Below, in pieces: positions 25,253 through 33,570 of a stretch of DNA of 64,000 nucleotides. The stretch's first letter is position 1, and each line of letters starts with the position of its first letter. The notes under the pieces were generated by a model. The model searched no databases. It was not told the origin of the DNA and saw nothing but the letters and a program-made list of their open reading frames with translations. The stretch is from Aquabacter sp. L1I39 (lineage in GTDB: Bacteria > Pseudomonadota > Alphaproteobacteria > Rhizobiales > Xanthobacteraceae), in assembly GCF_017742835.1 (NCBI RefSeq), contig NZ_CP072392.1, forward strand, positions 3,408,387 to 3,472,386. The letters run 5' to 3'. The translations under genes were made by a program, and so were the position numbers.

Positions 25253-26230
25253 ATGGTGCGTCTGACCCGTCGATCCTTCCTGGCGGCCACGGCCGCGGCC
25301 GCGGTGGCCCGTCCGGCCCTGGTGCGGGCGGCCCAGCCGCTCAATGTCTCCCTGGTGCTGGGCAATGCCATCCACTGGGTGCAGTTCGTGGCGGTCGACA
25401 AGGGCATGTACAAGGAGGAGGGCTTCGCGCCCAGCCTCATGGCCATGCAGGGCTCCGCCTCCTCGGTGCAGATGGCGCTCTCGGGCGAATATCACCTCGC
25501 CACCTCCCAGCCGGAGACCTTCTTTGCGGCGGTGGAGCAGGGCGCCAGCGAGCTCGCCGCCCAGAGCGCGCCCATGAACAAGTGCGACTGGGTGCTGGTG
25601 GGCGCGCGGGGCGTCACCAGCCTCGACCAGATCAAGGGCCGGCAGATCGGCCTGTCGGGCCTGCGCAATTCGGAGAGCTGGCTCACCTCGCGCCTGCTGG
25701 CGCAGAAGGGGCTGCGGACGGGCGACTATTCCTTCGTCATCGCCGGCACCTCGCCCGCCAAGGTGGCGGCGCTGGAAAAGGGCGGCATTGGCGCCGCCGT
25801 GCTGTTCCAGCCGAGCGCGGAATTCGCCGTGAAGCAGGGCCTGACCCCGCTCGCGGCCTTCGAGGACCTGCGCGACTATCCCACCATCTTCTACATCTGC
25901 AAGAAGAGCTGGGCCGCTGCCGATGGAGCCGGCGCGCGCGCCGCCCGCGCCCAGGAAAAGGCCTATGCCTGGCTCTGGAACCCCGCCAACAAGGCCGAGG
26001 CGATCGGCATCCTGTCCGCCTATACGAAGCGCGACGCGGCGGTGCTGGAGCCCGTCTATGACGACTACTTCACCAAGGCGAAGATCTATTCCCGCTCCGG
26101 CCGGATCAACCTTGCGGGCGCGAAATCCGTGCTGGACGACATGGCCGAGGACGGCCAGGTCTTCAAGAGTGCCCCGCCGGTGGAGAAGTTCCTGCTCGAT
26201 CCCAAGCTCGGGGGCCTGTCGGGCGCCTGA
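25253..26230 (+). CDS. Second ABC substrate-binding protein (NMT1 type, Tat-exported)
   Basis: A 325-residue binding protein with a twin-arginine signal (LTRRSFLAATAAAAVARPALVRAA). The body starts PLNVSLVLGNAIHWVQFVAVDKGMYKEEGF, typical of the NMT1/THI5-like family. It is only distantly like the first binding protein of the operon (22669-23643). It lies 30 bases after the ATPase with its own GGAGGA site. Two receptors for one importer may widen the substrate range. Confidence 0.85.
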   Translation: MVRLTRRSFLAATAAAAVARPALVRAAQPLNVSLVLGNAIHWVQFVAVDKGMYKEEGFAPSLMAMQGSASSVQMALSGEYHLATSQPETFFAAVEQGASELAAQSAPMNKCDWVLVGARGVTSLDQIKGRQIGLSGLRNSESWLTSRLLAQKGLRTGDYSFVIAGTSPAKVAALEKGGIGAAVLFQPSAEFAVKQGLTPLAAFEDLRDYPTIFYICKKSWAAADGAGARAARAQEKAYAWLWNPANKAEAIGILSAYTKRDAAVLEPVYDDYFTKAKIYSRSGRINLAGAKSVLDDMAEDGQVFKSAPPVEKFLLDPKLGGLSGA

Positions 26231-26345
26231 CGGCGCCTGATCGAGCAGCGCCCGCCGCCCCCCATCCGTGTGCCACCTCCCCGCGCGCCCCGGTGCGCGG
26301 GCCCGGTCCTGTGCGTCCTTGCCGACGCGCCTCCAGGAGACGTCC

Positions 26346-27971
26346 ATGCCCGCCCCCGATCGCCCCTATAACGACCTGCACGACCATCTCGACGCCCTCA
26401 GCGAGAAAGGGCTGCTCGTCACCGTCGACCGCCCCATCGACAAGGACAGCGAGATGCATCCGCTGGTGCGCTGGCAGTTCGTCGGCGGCATGGACGAGAA
26501 GGACCGCAAGGCCTTCCTCTTCACCAACATCGTCGACGGCAAGGGGCGCCGCTACGACATTCCGGTGGTGGTGGGCGCCATGGCGGCCAACCGCGCCGTC
26601 TATTCGGTGGGCATGGGCTGCGCGGTGGAGGAGATCCAGGCCAAATGGGACCACGCCATCGCCCATCCCATTCCCCCGGTGGAGGTGGAGAATGCCCCCT
26701 GCCACGAGGTGATCCATGAGGGCGAGGCGGTGCGGGGGGAGGGCAATGGCCTCGATCGGCTGCCCATCCCGGTCTCGACGCCCGGCTTCGATTCCGCCCC
26801 CACCCTCTCGGCCACCAATGTCATCACCAAGGATCCGCTCACCGGCATCCAGAACATGGGCACCTATCGCTGCGCGCTGAAGGCGCCGGACCGCATGGTG
26901 GTGCGCATGGCGACGCGCGTGGGGGGCGCGGGCGGCTACCAGCATTATCTGGCCCATCAGAAGCGGGGCGACAGGGAGATGCCCTGCGCCGTGGTGCTGG
27001 GCTGCCCGCCTTATGTCGCCTTCATGGGGCCCCAGAAGCTGCCCATCGGCGTCGATGAATTCACGGTGGCCGGCGGCCTTGCCGGCGCGCCCATCCGCGT
27101 GGTGCGCGCCCGCACCGTGCCGCTCCTGGTGCCCGCCGAGGCGGAGGTGGTGATCGAGGGCTATATCGACACCACCCGCGTGGAGCCGGAGGCGCCGTTC
27201 GGGGAATCCCACGGGCATGTGGCGCTTGAGGAATACAACATGCCCATGCGCATCACCGCCATCACCCATCGCCAGGCGGCGGTCATCCCCTCTTATATCA
27301 GCCAGGTGGCGCCATCCGAATCCTCGGTCATCAAGCGCGTCGCCTATGAGCCCCTGTTCCTCTCCCACCTGCGGGACACGCTCTCCATCCGCTCGGTCAA
27401 GAAGGTGGCGCTGCACGAGCCGCTCACTGGCCTGTTGCGCGTGACCATCATCACGCTGGAGCGGGACGCGCCGCGCACGGAAGTGTGGCGGGCGCTCTAT
27501 GGCGCGGCCTTCTTCAAGGGCGATTGCGGCAAGATCTGCATCGCCGTCAATGACGACATCGAGGCGGACAATGCCGATGCCCTCCTGTGGGCCATGGCCT
27601 ACCGGGCCAATCCCGTGGAGGACGTACAGACGCTGGCCCATCGCGGCCAGGGCCACGGCCCCAAGCGCGAGACCCATGGGGAGGAGGATTCCACTCTCCT
27701 GATCGATGCCACCATGAAATCCCCCATGCCGCCGCTCGCCTTGCCGAAGAAGGAATTCATGGAGCGGGCGCGGGGCATCTGGGAGGAACTGGGCCTGCCG
27801 CCGCTGCGCCCCCAGCCGCCATGGCACGGCTATACGCTCGGTGACTGGCTGCCTTATTGGGACGCGGCCGCCGCGCGCGCGGTGGCGGGCGATTACCTGG
27901 AAAATGGCCGCATCAGCCTCGCCCAGCAGAAAGAGGGGCTGAAGCCGGAAACCAAGTTCCGCCCCGGCTGA
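26346..27971 (+). CDS. UbiD-family prenyl-FMN-dependent decarboxylase
   Basis: A 541-residue UbiD-like enzyme. The N-terminal part is YNDLHDHLDALSEKGLLVTVDRPIDKDSEMHPLVRWQF. The core contains GIQNMGTYRCALKAPDRMVVRM and PEAPFGESHGH, with the Glu and Arg expected around prenyl-FMN. UbiD enzymes reversibly decarboxylate aromatic, heteroaromatic or alpha,beta-unsaturated acids and need the UbiX product. It is not clearly the ubiquinone-pathway UbiD. Its position at the end of the hydroxylase/transport cluster argues for catabolism. A strong hairpin follows. Confidence 0.88.
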   Translation: MPAPDRPYNDLHDHLDALSEKGLLVTVDRPIDKDSEMHPLVRWQFVGGMDEKDRKAFLFTNIVDGKGRRYDIPVVVGAMAANRAVYSVGMGCAVEEIQAKWDHAIAHPIPPVEVENAPCHEVIHEGEAVRGEGNGLDRLPIPVSTPGFDSAPTLSATNVITKDPLTGIQNMGTYRCALKAPDRMVVRMATRVGGAGGYQHYLAHQKRGDREMPCAVVLGCPPYVAFMGPQKLPIGVDEFTVAGGLAGAPIRVVRARTVPLLVPAEAEVVIEGYIDTTRVEPEAPFGESHGHVALEEYNMPMRITAITHRQAAVIPSYISQVAPSESSVIKRVAYEPLFLSHLRDTLSIRSVKKVALHEPLTGLLRVTIITLERDAPRTEVWRALYGAAFFKGDCGKICIAVNDDIEADNADALLWAMAYRANPVEDVQTLAHRGQGHGPKRETHGEEDSTLLIDATMKSPMPPLALPKKEFMERARGIWEELGLPPLRPQPPWHGYTLGDWLPYWDAAAARAVAGDYLENGRISLAQQKEGLKPETKFRPG

Positions 27972-27984
27972 GACCGCATGAAAA

Positions 27985-28015
27985 AGCCGGCGCGCTGCCT
28001 TGCACCGCGCCGGCT
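27985..28015 (-). terminator. Intrinsic terminator for the minus-strand TctC gene
   Basis: Ten-base stem AGCCGGCGCG / CGCGCCGGCT (27985-27994, 28006-28015) with an 11-base loop. On the minus strand it is followed by a T-run (AAAAA at 27981-27985 of the plus strand). It lies between the convergent UbiD and TctC genes and may stop both transcripts. Confidence 0.75.
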
Positions 28016-28033
28016 GTCGCGAGGGCGACGCCT

Positions 28034-29029
28034 TCAGTCGAGCTTCACGCCGGTGGTCGCCGCCACCTTCTTCCAGCGCGCCACGTCGTCGGAAATCTGG
28101 GTGGCGAAGGCGGCGGGCGTGTTGGCGACGGGCTGCGCGCCCACGTCCAGCAATTGCTTCTTCACCTCGGGCTTGGCCACGGCTGCCGCCACCGCCTTCT
28201 GGAGGGCATCCACCATGGCCGGCGGGGTGTCGGCGGGGGCGAGCAGGCCGAACCAGCCGGAGACCTCATAGCCCGGCACCGTCTCGGCCACCGTGGGGAT
28301 GTCCGGCGTGCCAGGCCAGCGCTGGGCGGTGGTCACCGCCAATGCCCGCACCTTGCCGGACTGGATGGCCGCCACCGAGGAAGGCAGATTGTCGAAGCCC
28401 ACCGGAATATGGCCGCCGATCACATCCGTGAGCATGGGCGCCGCGCCCTTATAGGGCACATGGGTCATCTTGATGTCCGCCATCATCTGGAGCAGCTCCG
28501 CGCTCATATGCGGCGAGCCGCCGGCGCTGGTGGAGCCGTAATTGATCTTGCCCGGATCGGCCTTGGCCAGCGCGATCAGCTCGGCCACCGTTTTCGCCGG
28601 GAAATCCGGGTTGACGATGATCACATTGGGCGTGCTCGCCACCACGGTGATGGGGGCGAAATCCTTCACCGCATCATAGCTCAGGTCGGATTTGACCGCC
28701 GAATTGATGCCATGGGTGTTGGCGGTGCCCATGAGCAGCGTGTAGCCGTCCGGCGCCGAGCGCCCAACGGCCGAGGTGCCGATGGCCCCGCCCGCGCCGG
28801 GGCGGTTGTCCACCACGAAGGGCTGCTTGAAGGTCTCGGCCAATTGCTGGGCGATGATGCGGGCGATGATGTCCGTGGTGCCGCCCGCCGGATAGGGCAC
28901 CACCAGCTTCACGGGCTTGGAGGGATAGGTCTCGGCGGCGGCCGGCAAGGCGGCGGAGGCGGTGAGCGCGAGGCCGGCGGCCAGTGCCGTGCGCAGGACG
29001 GCGCGGCGGGGCATGTGGGTGCGATCCAT
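28034..29029 (-). CDS. TctC/Bug-family tripartite tricarboxylate transporter binding protein
   Basis: A 331-residue periplasmic protein with a Tat-like signal (PRRAVLRTALAAGLALTASAALPAAA). Family marks are YPSKPVKLVVPYPAGGTTDIIARIIAQQL, FVVDNRPGAGGAIGTSAVGRSAPDGYTLLMG and MTHVPYKGAAPMLTDVIGGH. No TctA or TctB membrane genes are nearby, as is common for this expanded family. It follows the AtuA pair on the same strand and probably captures that pathway's carboxylate substrate. Confidence 0.9.
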   Translation of the reverse strand: MDRTHMPRRAVLRTALAAGLALTASAALPAAAETYPSKPVKLVVPYPAGGTTDIIARIIAQQLAETFKQPFVVDNRPGAGGAIGTSAVGRSAPDGYTLLMGTANTHGINSAVKSDLSYDAVKDFAPITVVASTPNVIIVNPDFPAKTVAELIALAKADPGKINYGSTSAGGSPHMSAELLQMMADIKMTHVPYKGAAPMLTDVIGGHIPVGFDNLPSSVAAIQSGKVRALAVTTAQRWPGTPDIPTVAETVPGYEVSGWFGLLAPADTPPAMVDALQKAVAAAVAKPEVKKQLLDVGAQPVANTPAAFATQISDDVARWKKVAATTGVKLD

Positions 29030-29105
29030 GAGGTTTCTTCCCGATTGTTTATGAACGAAAGCGCCGGGCTCTTGTCGGCCCGGTCGCTGGGGTGGCGCGG
29101 CCGGC

Positions 29106-29462
29106 TCAGGCGGCGTTGAGGCCCTTCAGGCGGGGCATGAGGGCGTCGGGCACCTCGATCTCGAAGCCCAGAACGGCGGCGGAGAGCGCCTTGCCGTAAT
29201 TGTCCAGCGCCAGACTGCGGGACACCCCGCCGCCCAGCGCCCCGTGGGCGACGAAGTTCAGGGCGTCGATATTATCAACCTCATAGCGCAGCACCTCGCC
29301 GGTGATGGCCGCGCCATAGAAGGCCTTGAAGGCCTCCGCCGTGAGCTGGTCCTTCAGCAGGGGATAGAAATCCGGCTCATAGGCGAAGACGGAGATGTTG
29401 GAGGTGTTGCCCTTGTCGCCGGAGCGGGCATGGGCGAGGTGCTGGAGCTTCACGCGCGGCAT
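29106..29462 (-). CDS. AtuA C-terminal-domain-like protein
   Basis: A 118-residue protein matching the C-terminal domain of AtuA-type proteins: KLQHLAHARSGDKGNTSNISVFAYEPDFYPLLKDQL, then EVLRYEVDNIDALNFVAHGALGGGVSRSLALDNYGKAL. In many organisms this domain is fused to the AtuA N-terminal domain; here it is a separate gene 12 bases downstream. The two products probably form a complex. AtuA proteins occur in acyclic terpene and related branched-acid catabolism, but their reaction is not established. Confidence 0.8.
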   Translation of the reverse strand: MPRVKLQHLAHARSGDKGNTSNISVFAYEPDFYPLLKDQLTAEAFKAFYGAAITGEVLRYEVDNIDALNFVAHGALGGGVSRSLALDNYGKALSAAVLGFEIEVPDALMPRLKGLNAA

Positions 29463-29474
29463 GGGTGCCTCTCC

Positions 29475-30830
29475 TCAGCTGACGAAATAGGACACGGACG
29501 GCGTCACCGCAGTGCGCGGCACGAGGGTGGACCACACGCCGATCACCTCGCGGGTGCGATCCTGATGGGGCACGCGCTTGCCCGTATGGGCGATGCCCGA
29601 CACCGCCATGCCGTCCACCTCGCGGCCGACCTTGGCGGCCTCCTCGCGGGTGCGGGTGCGGGCGGCCACGCGCACCGCGATCTCATAGGGCTCGGGGGCA
29701 TCGGCCGGGGTGGCGGCACCATGCACCGCATTGAGCCCCAGGAAGTCGATGCGCATGTCCTCGGCTTTCAGATCCACGATCTTGAAGCGCTCGGTGAGGA
29801 TGGTCTTGGCCAATTGCGCGCGGCGCAGCGCGCCGGGGCCGGCATAGAAGAACATGTCCTCGCCGATAAAGCCCTCGGTGCAGCCCATGGAGACTTTCAG
29901 GGTGGGCGTGCGGGGCTTGCCGGTGAGGCCGGTGACGCGCACCCGGTCGGGCCCCACCTGTTCGAGCTTCGCCTGGGTGAAGTCCACCACCACGTCGGGC
30001 GTGATGTAATTGGCGGGGTCATGCACCTCGTAGAGCATCTGCTCCTTGACGGTGGCGAGCGAGACCGTGCCGCCCGTGCCCGGCGTCTTGGTGATGACGA
30101 CGGAACCGTCCGCCTCCACCTCGGCGATGGGGAAACCGAAATTCCACGGCTCGGGCACATCCTTGAAGCCGGGATCGGTGAAATAGCCGCCCGTCACCTG
30201 CGCCCCGCATTCCATCAGATGGCCGATGCCGTTGCCGGCGCCCAGATGCTCATAATCATCCGCCGCCCAGCCGAATTCATGCATCATGGGGGCGAGGAAC
30301 AAGGAAGGGTCCGCCACCCGCCCGGTGAGGACGATCTGCGCCCCCCGCCGGAGCGCCTCCACGATGGGCTCGGCGCCCTGATAGGCTTCCGCCGAGATCA
30401 ACGTGTTGCCGAGCGTGGCGGTGGGGGCGCCGTTTTCCAGGATGGTGTCGGTCAGTTCGATCACCCGCTCGGTGATGAGCGAGCCGTTGACGGAGGCCAC
30501 CTTCACGCCCGTGGCGCCCAGCTCCCGCAACAGCTCCACCACCCGCTGGGCGGCACCGTCCGGATTGATCCAGCCCTGGTTGGAAATGATCTTGGTGCCG
30601 CGCTTCAGCGCCGCCGGCAGAACGGCGCGCATGCGGTCGTCGAGATAGGTGTCATAGCCGGGAAAGCTGGGGTCGCGGCGGGCGCGCACCTGGGCGGCGG
30701 AAATGGTGGCCTCGGCCATGGTCTCGAAGCACAGATAATCGAGGTCGCCCCGCTCTGCATTGAGCCGCGCCGGCTCCACCCGATCGCCCCACCAGGCCGA
30801 GCCGGAGCCGATCCGCACGGTTTTGGTCAT
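29475..30830 (-). CDS. AtuA-family (DUF1446) protein
   Basis: A 451-residue soluble protein. The start VRIGSGSAWWGDRVEPARLNAERGDLDYLCFETMAEATI, the GWINPDGAA segment and the LTGRVADPSLFLAPMMHEFGW stretch are the DUF1446/AtuA core. The start at 30830 is preceded on the minus strand by GGGAGGA. In the larger frame extending upstream the extra residues are not family-like. It is divergent from a LysR regulator, with a dyad in the 127-base gap. A role in branched or terpenoid acid catabolism is inferred only from family naming. Confidence 0.85.
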   Translation of the reverse strand: MTKTVRIGSGSAWWGDRVEPARLNAERGDLDYLCFETMAEATISAAQVRARRDPSFPGYDTYLDDRMRAVLPAALKRGTKIISNQGWINPDGAAQRVVELLRELGATGVKVASVNGSLITERVIELTDTILENGAPTATLGNTLISAEAYQGAEPIVEALRRGAQIVLTGRVADPSLFLAPMMHEFGWAADDYEHLGAGNGIGHLMECGAQVTGGYFTDPGFKDVPEPWNFGFPIAEVEADGSVVITKTPGTGGTVSLATVKEQMLYEVHDPANYITPDVVVDFTQAKLEQVGPDRVRVTGLTGKPRTPTLKVSMGCTEGFIGEDMFFYAGPGALRRAQLAKTILTERFKIVDLKAEDMRIDFLGLNAVHGAATPADAPEPYEIAVRVAARTRTREEAAKVGREVDGMAVSGIAHTGKRVPHQDRTREVIGVWSTLVPRTAVTPSVSYFVS

Positions 30831-30911
30831 GGCTGTCCTCCCATCGTCATTCTCGTTGCGGACATTCTTCATCCGGGGTGAAATGGCGCAATGCCTCGCG
30901 CGGCAAAGGGG

Positions 30912-30930
30912 CTGTGACTGTGGTTCACAG
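30912..30930. promoter_or_regulatory. Candidate LysR operator in the AtuA/LysR gap
   Basis: Perfect dyad CTGTGA (30912-30917), seven-base spacer, TCACAG (30925-30930). It contains a T-N11-A core and lies 27 bases before the LysR start and 81 bases before the divergent AtuA start, the normal place for a LysR-type site. Confidence 0.5.
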
Positions 30931-30957
30931 GGCGGTGCAGCATGAAGGGGAGGCATC

Positions 30958-31848
30958 GTGGACAAATATGGCGAGATGACCGTCTTCCTGGCGGTGGTGG
31001 CGGAGGGCTCCTTTTCCGCCGCCGGGCGCAAGCTCGGGCTCTCCCCGTCTGCGGTCTCAAAGCTCATCGGCCGGCTGGAGGCACGCCTGAAGGTGGCGCT
31101 GTTCGAGCGCGTGGCGGGTACGCTGCGCCTGACCGAGGAGGGCGATACCTTCCGCGCCGCCGGGGAGCGGGTGGTGGAGGCCATGGCGGCGGCCGAGGAT
31201 GCGGTCAGCGCCGGCAGCGGGGAAGTCTCGGGCCTGGTGCGCATCCATACCGCGCTGACCACGGCCAAATATCTCATCGCCCCCCATCTGCCGGAGATCT
31301 TCGACCGCCATCCCGGCCTGCGGCTGGAATTCGTGCTGGGCACGGAGCGGGCGAACTTCGCCCGCCAGGGCATCGACGTGGCCATCCATTCCGGCCGGCC
31401 GACCGAACTCTCCCTCATCGGCCGCCCCCTCATGCGCCGGCCCTGGACCATCGCCGCCGCCCCCTCTTATCTCGCCCGCCATGGCAGGCCGGCGCGGCCG
31501 GACGACCTCCTCTCCCACCGCTGCCTCAACTTCACCATCCGCACCCAATGGAATTCCTGGACCTTCCACGAGGAGGAGGAGGGGCTGAAGACCATCGACA
31601 TTCCCAGCCATATGGGCGCCGACCAGGGGGAATTGCTGCGCACCTTCGCGCTGGTGGGGCTCGGCATTGTGCGCCTCGCCCATTTCCACATCGCGCACGA
31701 TCTGGCCGCCGGGCGCCTGGTGCCGCTGCTCACCGATTTCCAGGAGCGCACGGACGATGACCGCTTCTATCTGCTCTATCTGCGCGGCCGCGCCCGCGCG
31801 CCGCGGGTGAAGGCGGTGATCGACTTCCTGGCGCGCAAGCTGAGGTGA
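30958..31848 (+). CDS. LysR-family transcriptional regulator
   Basis: A 296-residue regulator starting at GTG 30958 after GGGGAGG. The winged helix at residues 1-60 (MTVFLAVVAEGSFSAAGRKLGLSPSAVSKLIGRLEARL) is followed by a two-lobed effector domain (IHTALTTAKYLIAPHLPEIFDRHPGLRLEF). It resembles the CrgA/AaeR-like LysR branch. Being divergent from the AtuA genes, it is their probable activator. Confidence 0.9.
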   Translation: MDKYGEMTVFLAVVAEGSFSAAGRKLGLSPSAVSKLIGRLEARLKVALFERVAGTLRLTEEGDTFRAAGERVVEAMAAAEDAVSAGSGEVSGLVRIHTALTTAKYLIAPHLPEIFDRHPGLRLEFVLGTERANFARQGIDVAIHSGRPTELSLIGRPLMRRPWTIAAAPSYLARHGRPARPDDLLSHRCLNFTIRTQWNSWTFHEEEEGLKTIDIPSHMGADQGELLRTFALVGLGIVRLAHFHIAHDLAAGRLVPLLTDFQERTDDDRFYLLYLRGRARAPRVKAVIDFLARKLR

Positions 31849-31962
31849 AAGGGCGCCTTTGCCGTTCGTCAAATCCAGTCTTGGCGTGCCCGGCTAAGCT
31901 GTGCCTCAGATCCGCCACGCGGGCGGCGGAGCGGGGCGACGAGACCAAAGGGAGGTGTGGAC

Positions 31963-33420
31963 ATGCTCATCGATCGGCGCAACCTGTTGCGGGCCTCGGC
32001 CCTTGGCGCGCTCACGGCGCCCTTCGCGGCGGCGGGCCTTCTTGGCGCCTCCCCGGCGCAGGTCCAGACGGCGGCGGGGCGGCCGGGCTTCCTGAAGGCC
32101 AAGGACATTGCCGAGGCGGCCTATGTGTTCGGCCTGCCCATCGTGATGAATTACGGCGTGATGTACGAATACATCATCGACCGCAACAGCGGGCAATGGA
32201 AGGCGCCGTTCAACGCCATCTATAACGAGGCGCGGGTCTTCACCTGGCAGGACACCACCATCGTCACGCCCAATTCCGACACGCCCTATTCTTTGCTGTG
32301 GCTGGATCTGCGGGCCGAGCCCCTGGTCATTTCCGTGCCGGACGTGGACCCCAAGCGCTATTATTCGGTCCAATTCTGCGACGGCAACACCTACAATTAC
32401 GGCTATATTGGCAGCCGCGCCACCGGCAGCAAGGCGGGGAAGTATCTCGCCGTGGGGCCGGACTGGCAGGGCGAGACGCCCGCCGGCATCAATGGCGTGT
32501 TCCGCTCCACCACCCAATTCTCGCTGGCCATCTTCCGCACCCAGCTCTTTTCCCCCTCCGACATGGACAATGTGAAGGCGGTGCAGGCGGGCTATCAGGT
32601 CCAGCCGCTCTCCGCCTTCCTGGGCAAGCCCGCGCCCGCCGCGCCCGCTGAGGTCACCTTCCCCGCTTTCTCCAAGGAAAAGGCGAAGACGGACTTTTTG
32701 GACTATCTCGACTTCGCGCTCACCTTCGCCCCCGCCCGGCCGGAGGAGGCGGAGATCCGCGCGGCGCTGGCCCGCATCGGGGTGGGGCCAGGCAAGACCT
32801 TCAATTTCAAAACCCTGTCGCTGGAGGACAAGGCCGAGGTGCTGCTGGGCCTTGCCGAGGGCAAGCGCAAGGTGGATGAGAAGGCCGCCTCCATCGGCAC
32901 CGACGTGAATGGCTGGCGCCTGTCCTCCACTTTCGGCGATGCCGCCTTCTTCAACGGCGACTGGCTGATGCGCGCGGCGGCCGCCCAGCTTGGCATCTAT
33001 GGCAATGACGCGGTGGAGGCGGCCTATCCCGTCACCCGCGTGGATGCCAAGGGCGAGACGCTGGATGGCGCCAAGAAGAATTACACCATCACCTTCCCCG
33101 CCGATGCCCTGCCGCCGGTGAACGCCTTCTGGTCGATCACCATGTATGACGGCAAGACGCAGCTGCTCATCAAGAACCCCATCGACCGCTATCTCATCAA
33201 TTCGCCCATGCTGCCGAACCTGAAGCGCAATGGCGACGGCTCGCTGACCCTCTATATCCAGGCCACCTCCCCCGGCCCGGACAAGGAAGCCAACTGGCTG
33301 CCGGCCCCCGCCGGCCCCATGTACATCGCCATGCGCCTCTATTGGCCGAAGGAGACCCCACCCTCCATCCTGCCCCTGGGTAAGGGCACCTGGCAGCCGC
33401 CGGGGATCGTGGCGGGGTGA
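31963..33420 (+). CDS. DUF1254/DUF1214 domain exported protein
   Basis: A 485-residue protein. ATG 31963 is preferred because GGGAGG lies seven bases before it; GTG 31957 is in frame. A twin-arginine-like leader (IDRRNLLRASALGALTAPFAAAG) suggests export. The DUF1254 part has VFTWQDTTIVTPNSDTPYSLLWLDLR and YYSVQFCDGNTYNYGYIGSR. The DUF1214 part ends with FWSITMYDGKTQLL and PNLKRNGDGSLTLYIQATSPG. The family is widespread and of unknown function. Confidence 0.87.
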   Translation: MLIDRRNLLRASALGALTAPFAAAGLLGASPAQVQTAAGRPGFLKAKDIAEAAYVFGLPIVMNYGVMYEYIIDRNSGQWKAPFNAIYNEARVFTWQDTTIVTPNSDTPYSLLWLDLRAEPLVISVPDVDPKRYYSVQFCDGNTYNYGYIGSRATGSKAGKYLAVGPDWQGETPAGINGVFRSTTQFSLAIFRTQLFSPSDMDNVKAVQAGYQVQPLSAFLGKPAPAAPAEVTFPAFSKEKAKTDFLDYLDFALTFAPARPEEAEIRAALARIGVGPGKTFNFKTLSLEDKAEVLLGLAEGKRKVDEKAASIGTDVNGWRLSSTFGDAAFFNGDWLMRAAAAQLGIYGNDAVEAAYPVTRVDAKGETLDGAKKNYTITFPADALPPVNAFWSITMYDGKTQLLIKNPIDRYLINSPMLPNLKRNGDGSLTLYIQATSPGPDKEANWLPAPAGPMYIAMRLYWPKETPPSILPLGKGTWQPPGIVAG

Positions 33421-33570
33421 GGGGAAAGGGGGCGGCGGGGGTGACCTGCGCCGCCCTGGTGGTCTGGTCATTAACGTTGACATCCCACTTCCAGCACTCG
33501 GCAAGGAGCTTCTTGACCCACCGCAGAGTGTGGGCATAGGTTGTGTTGAATGCGCAGAGGGGCGTTTTAG

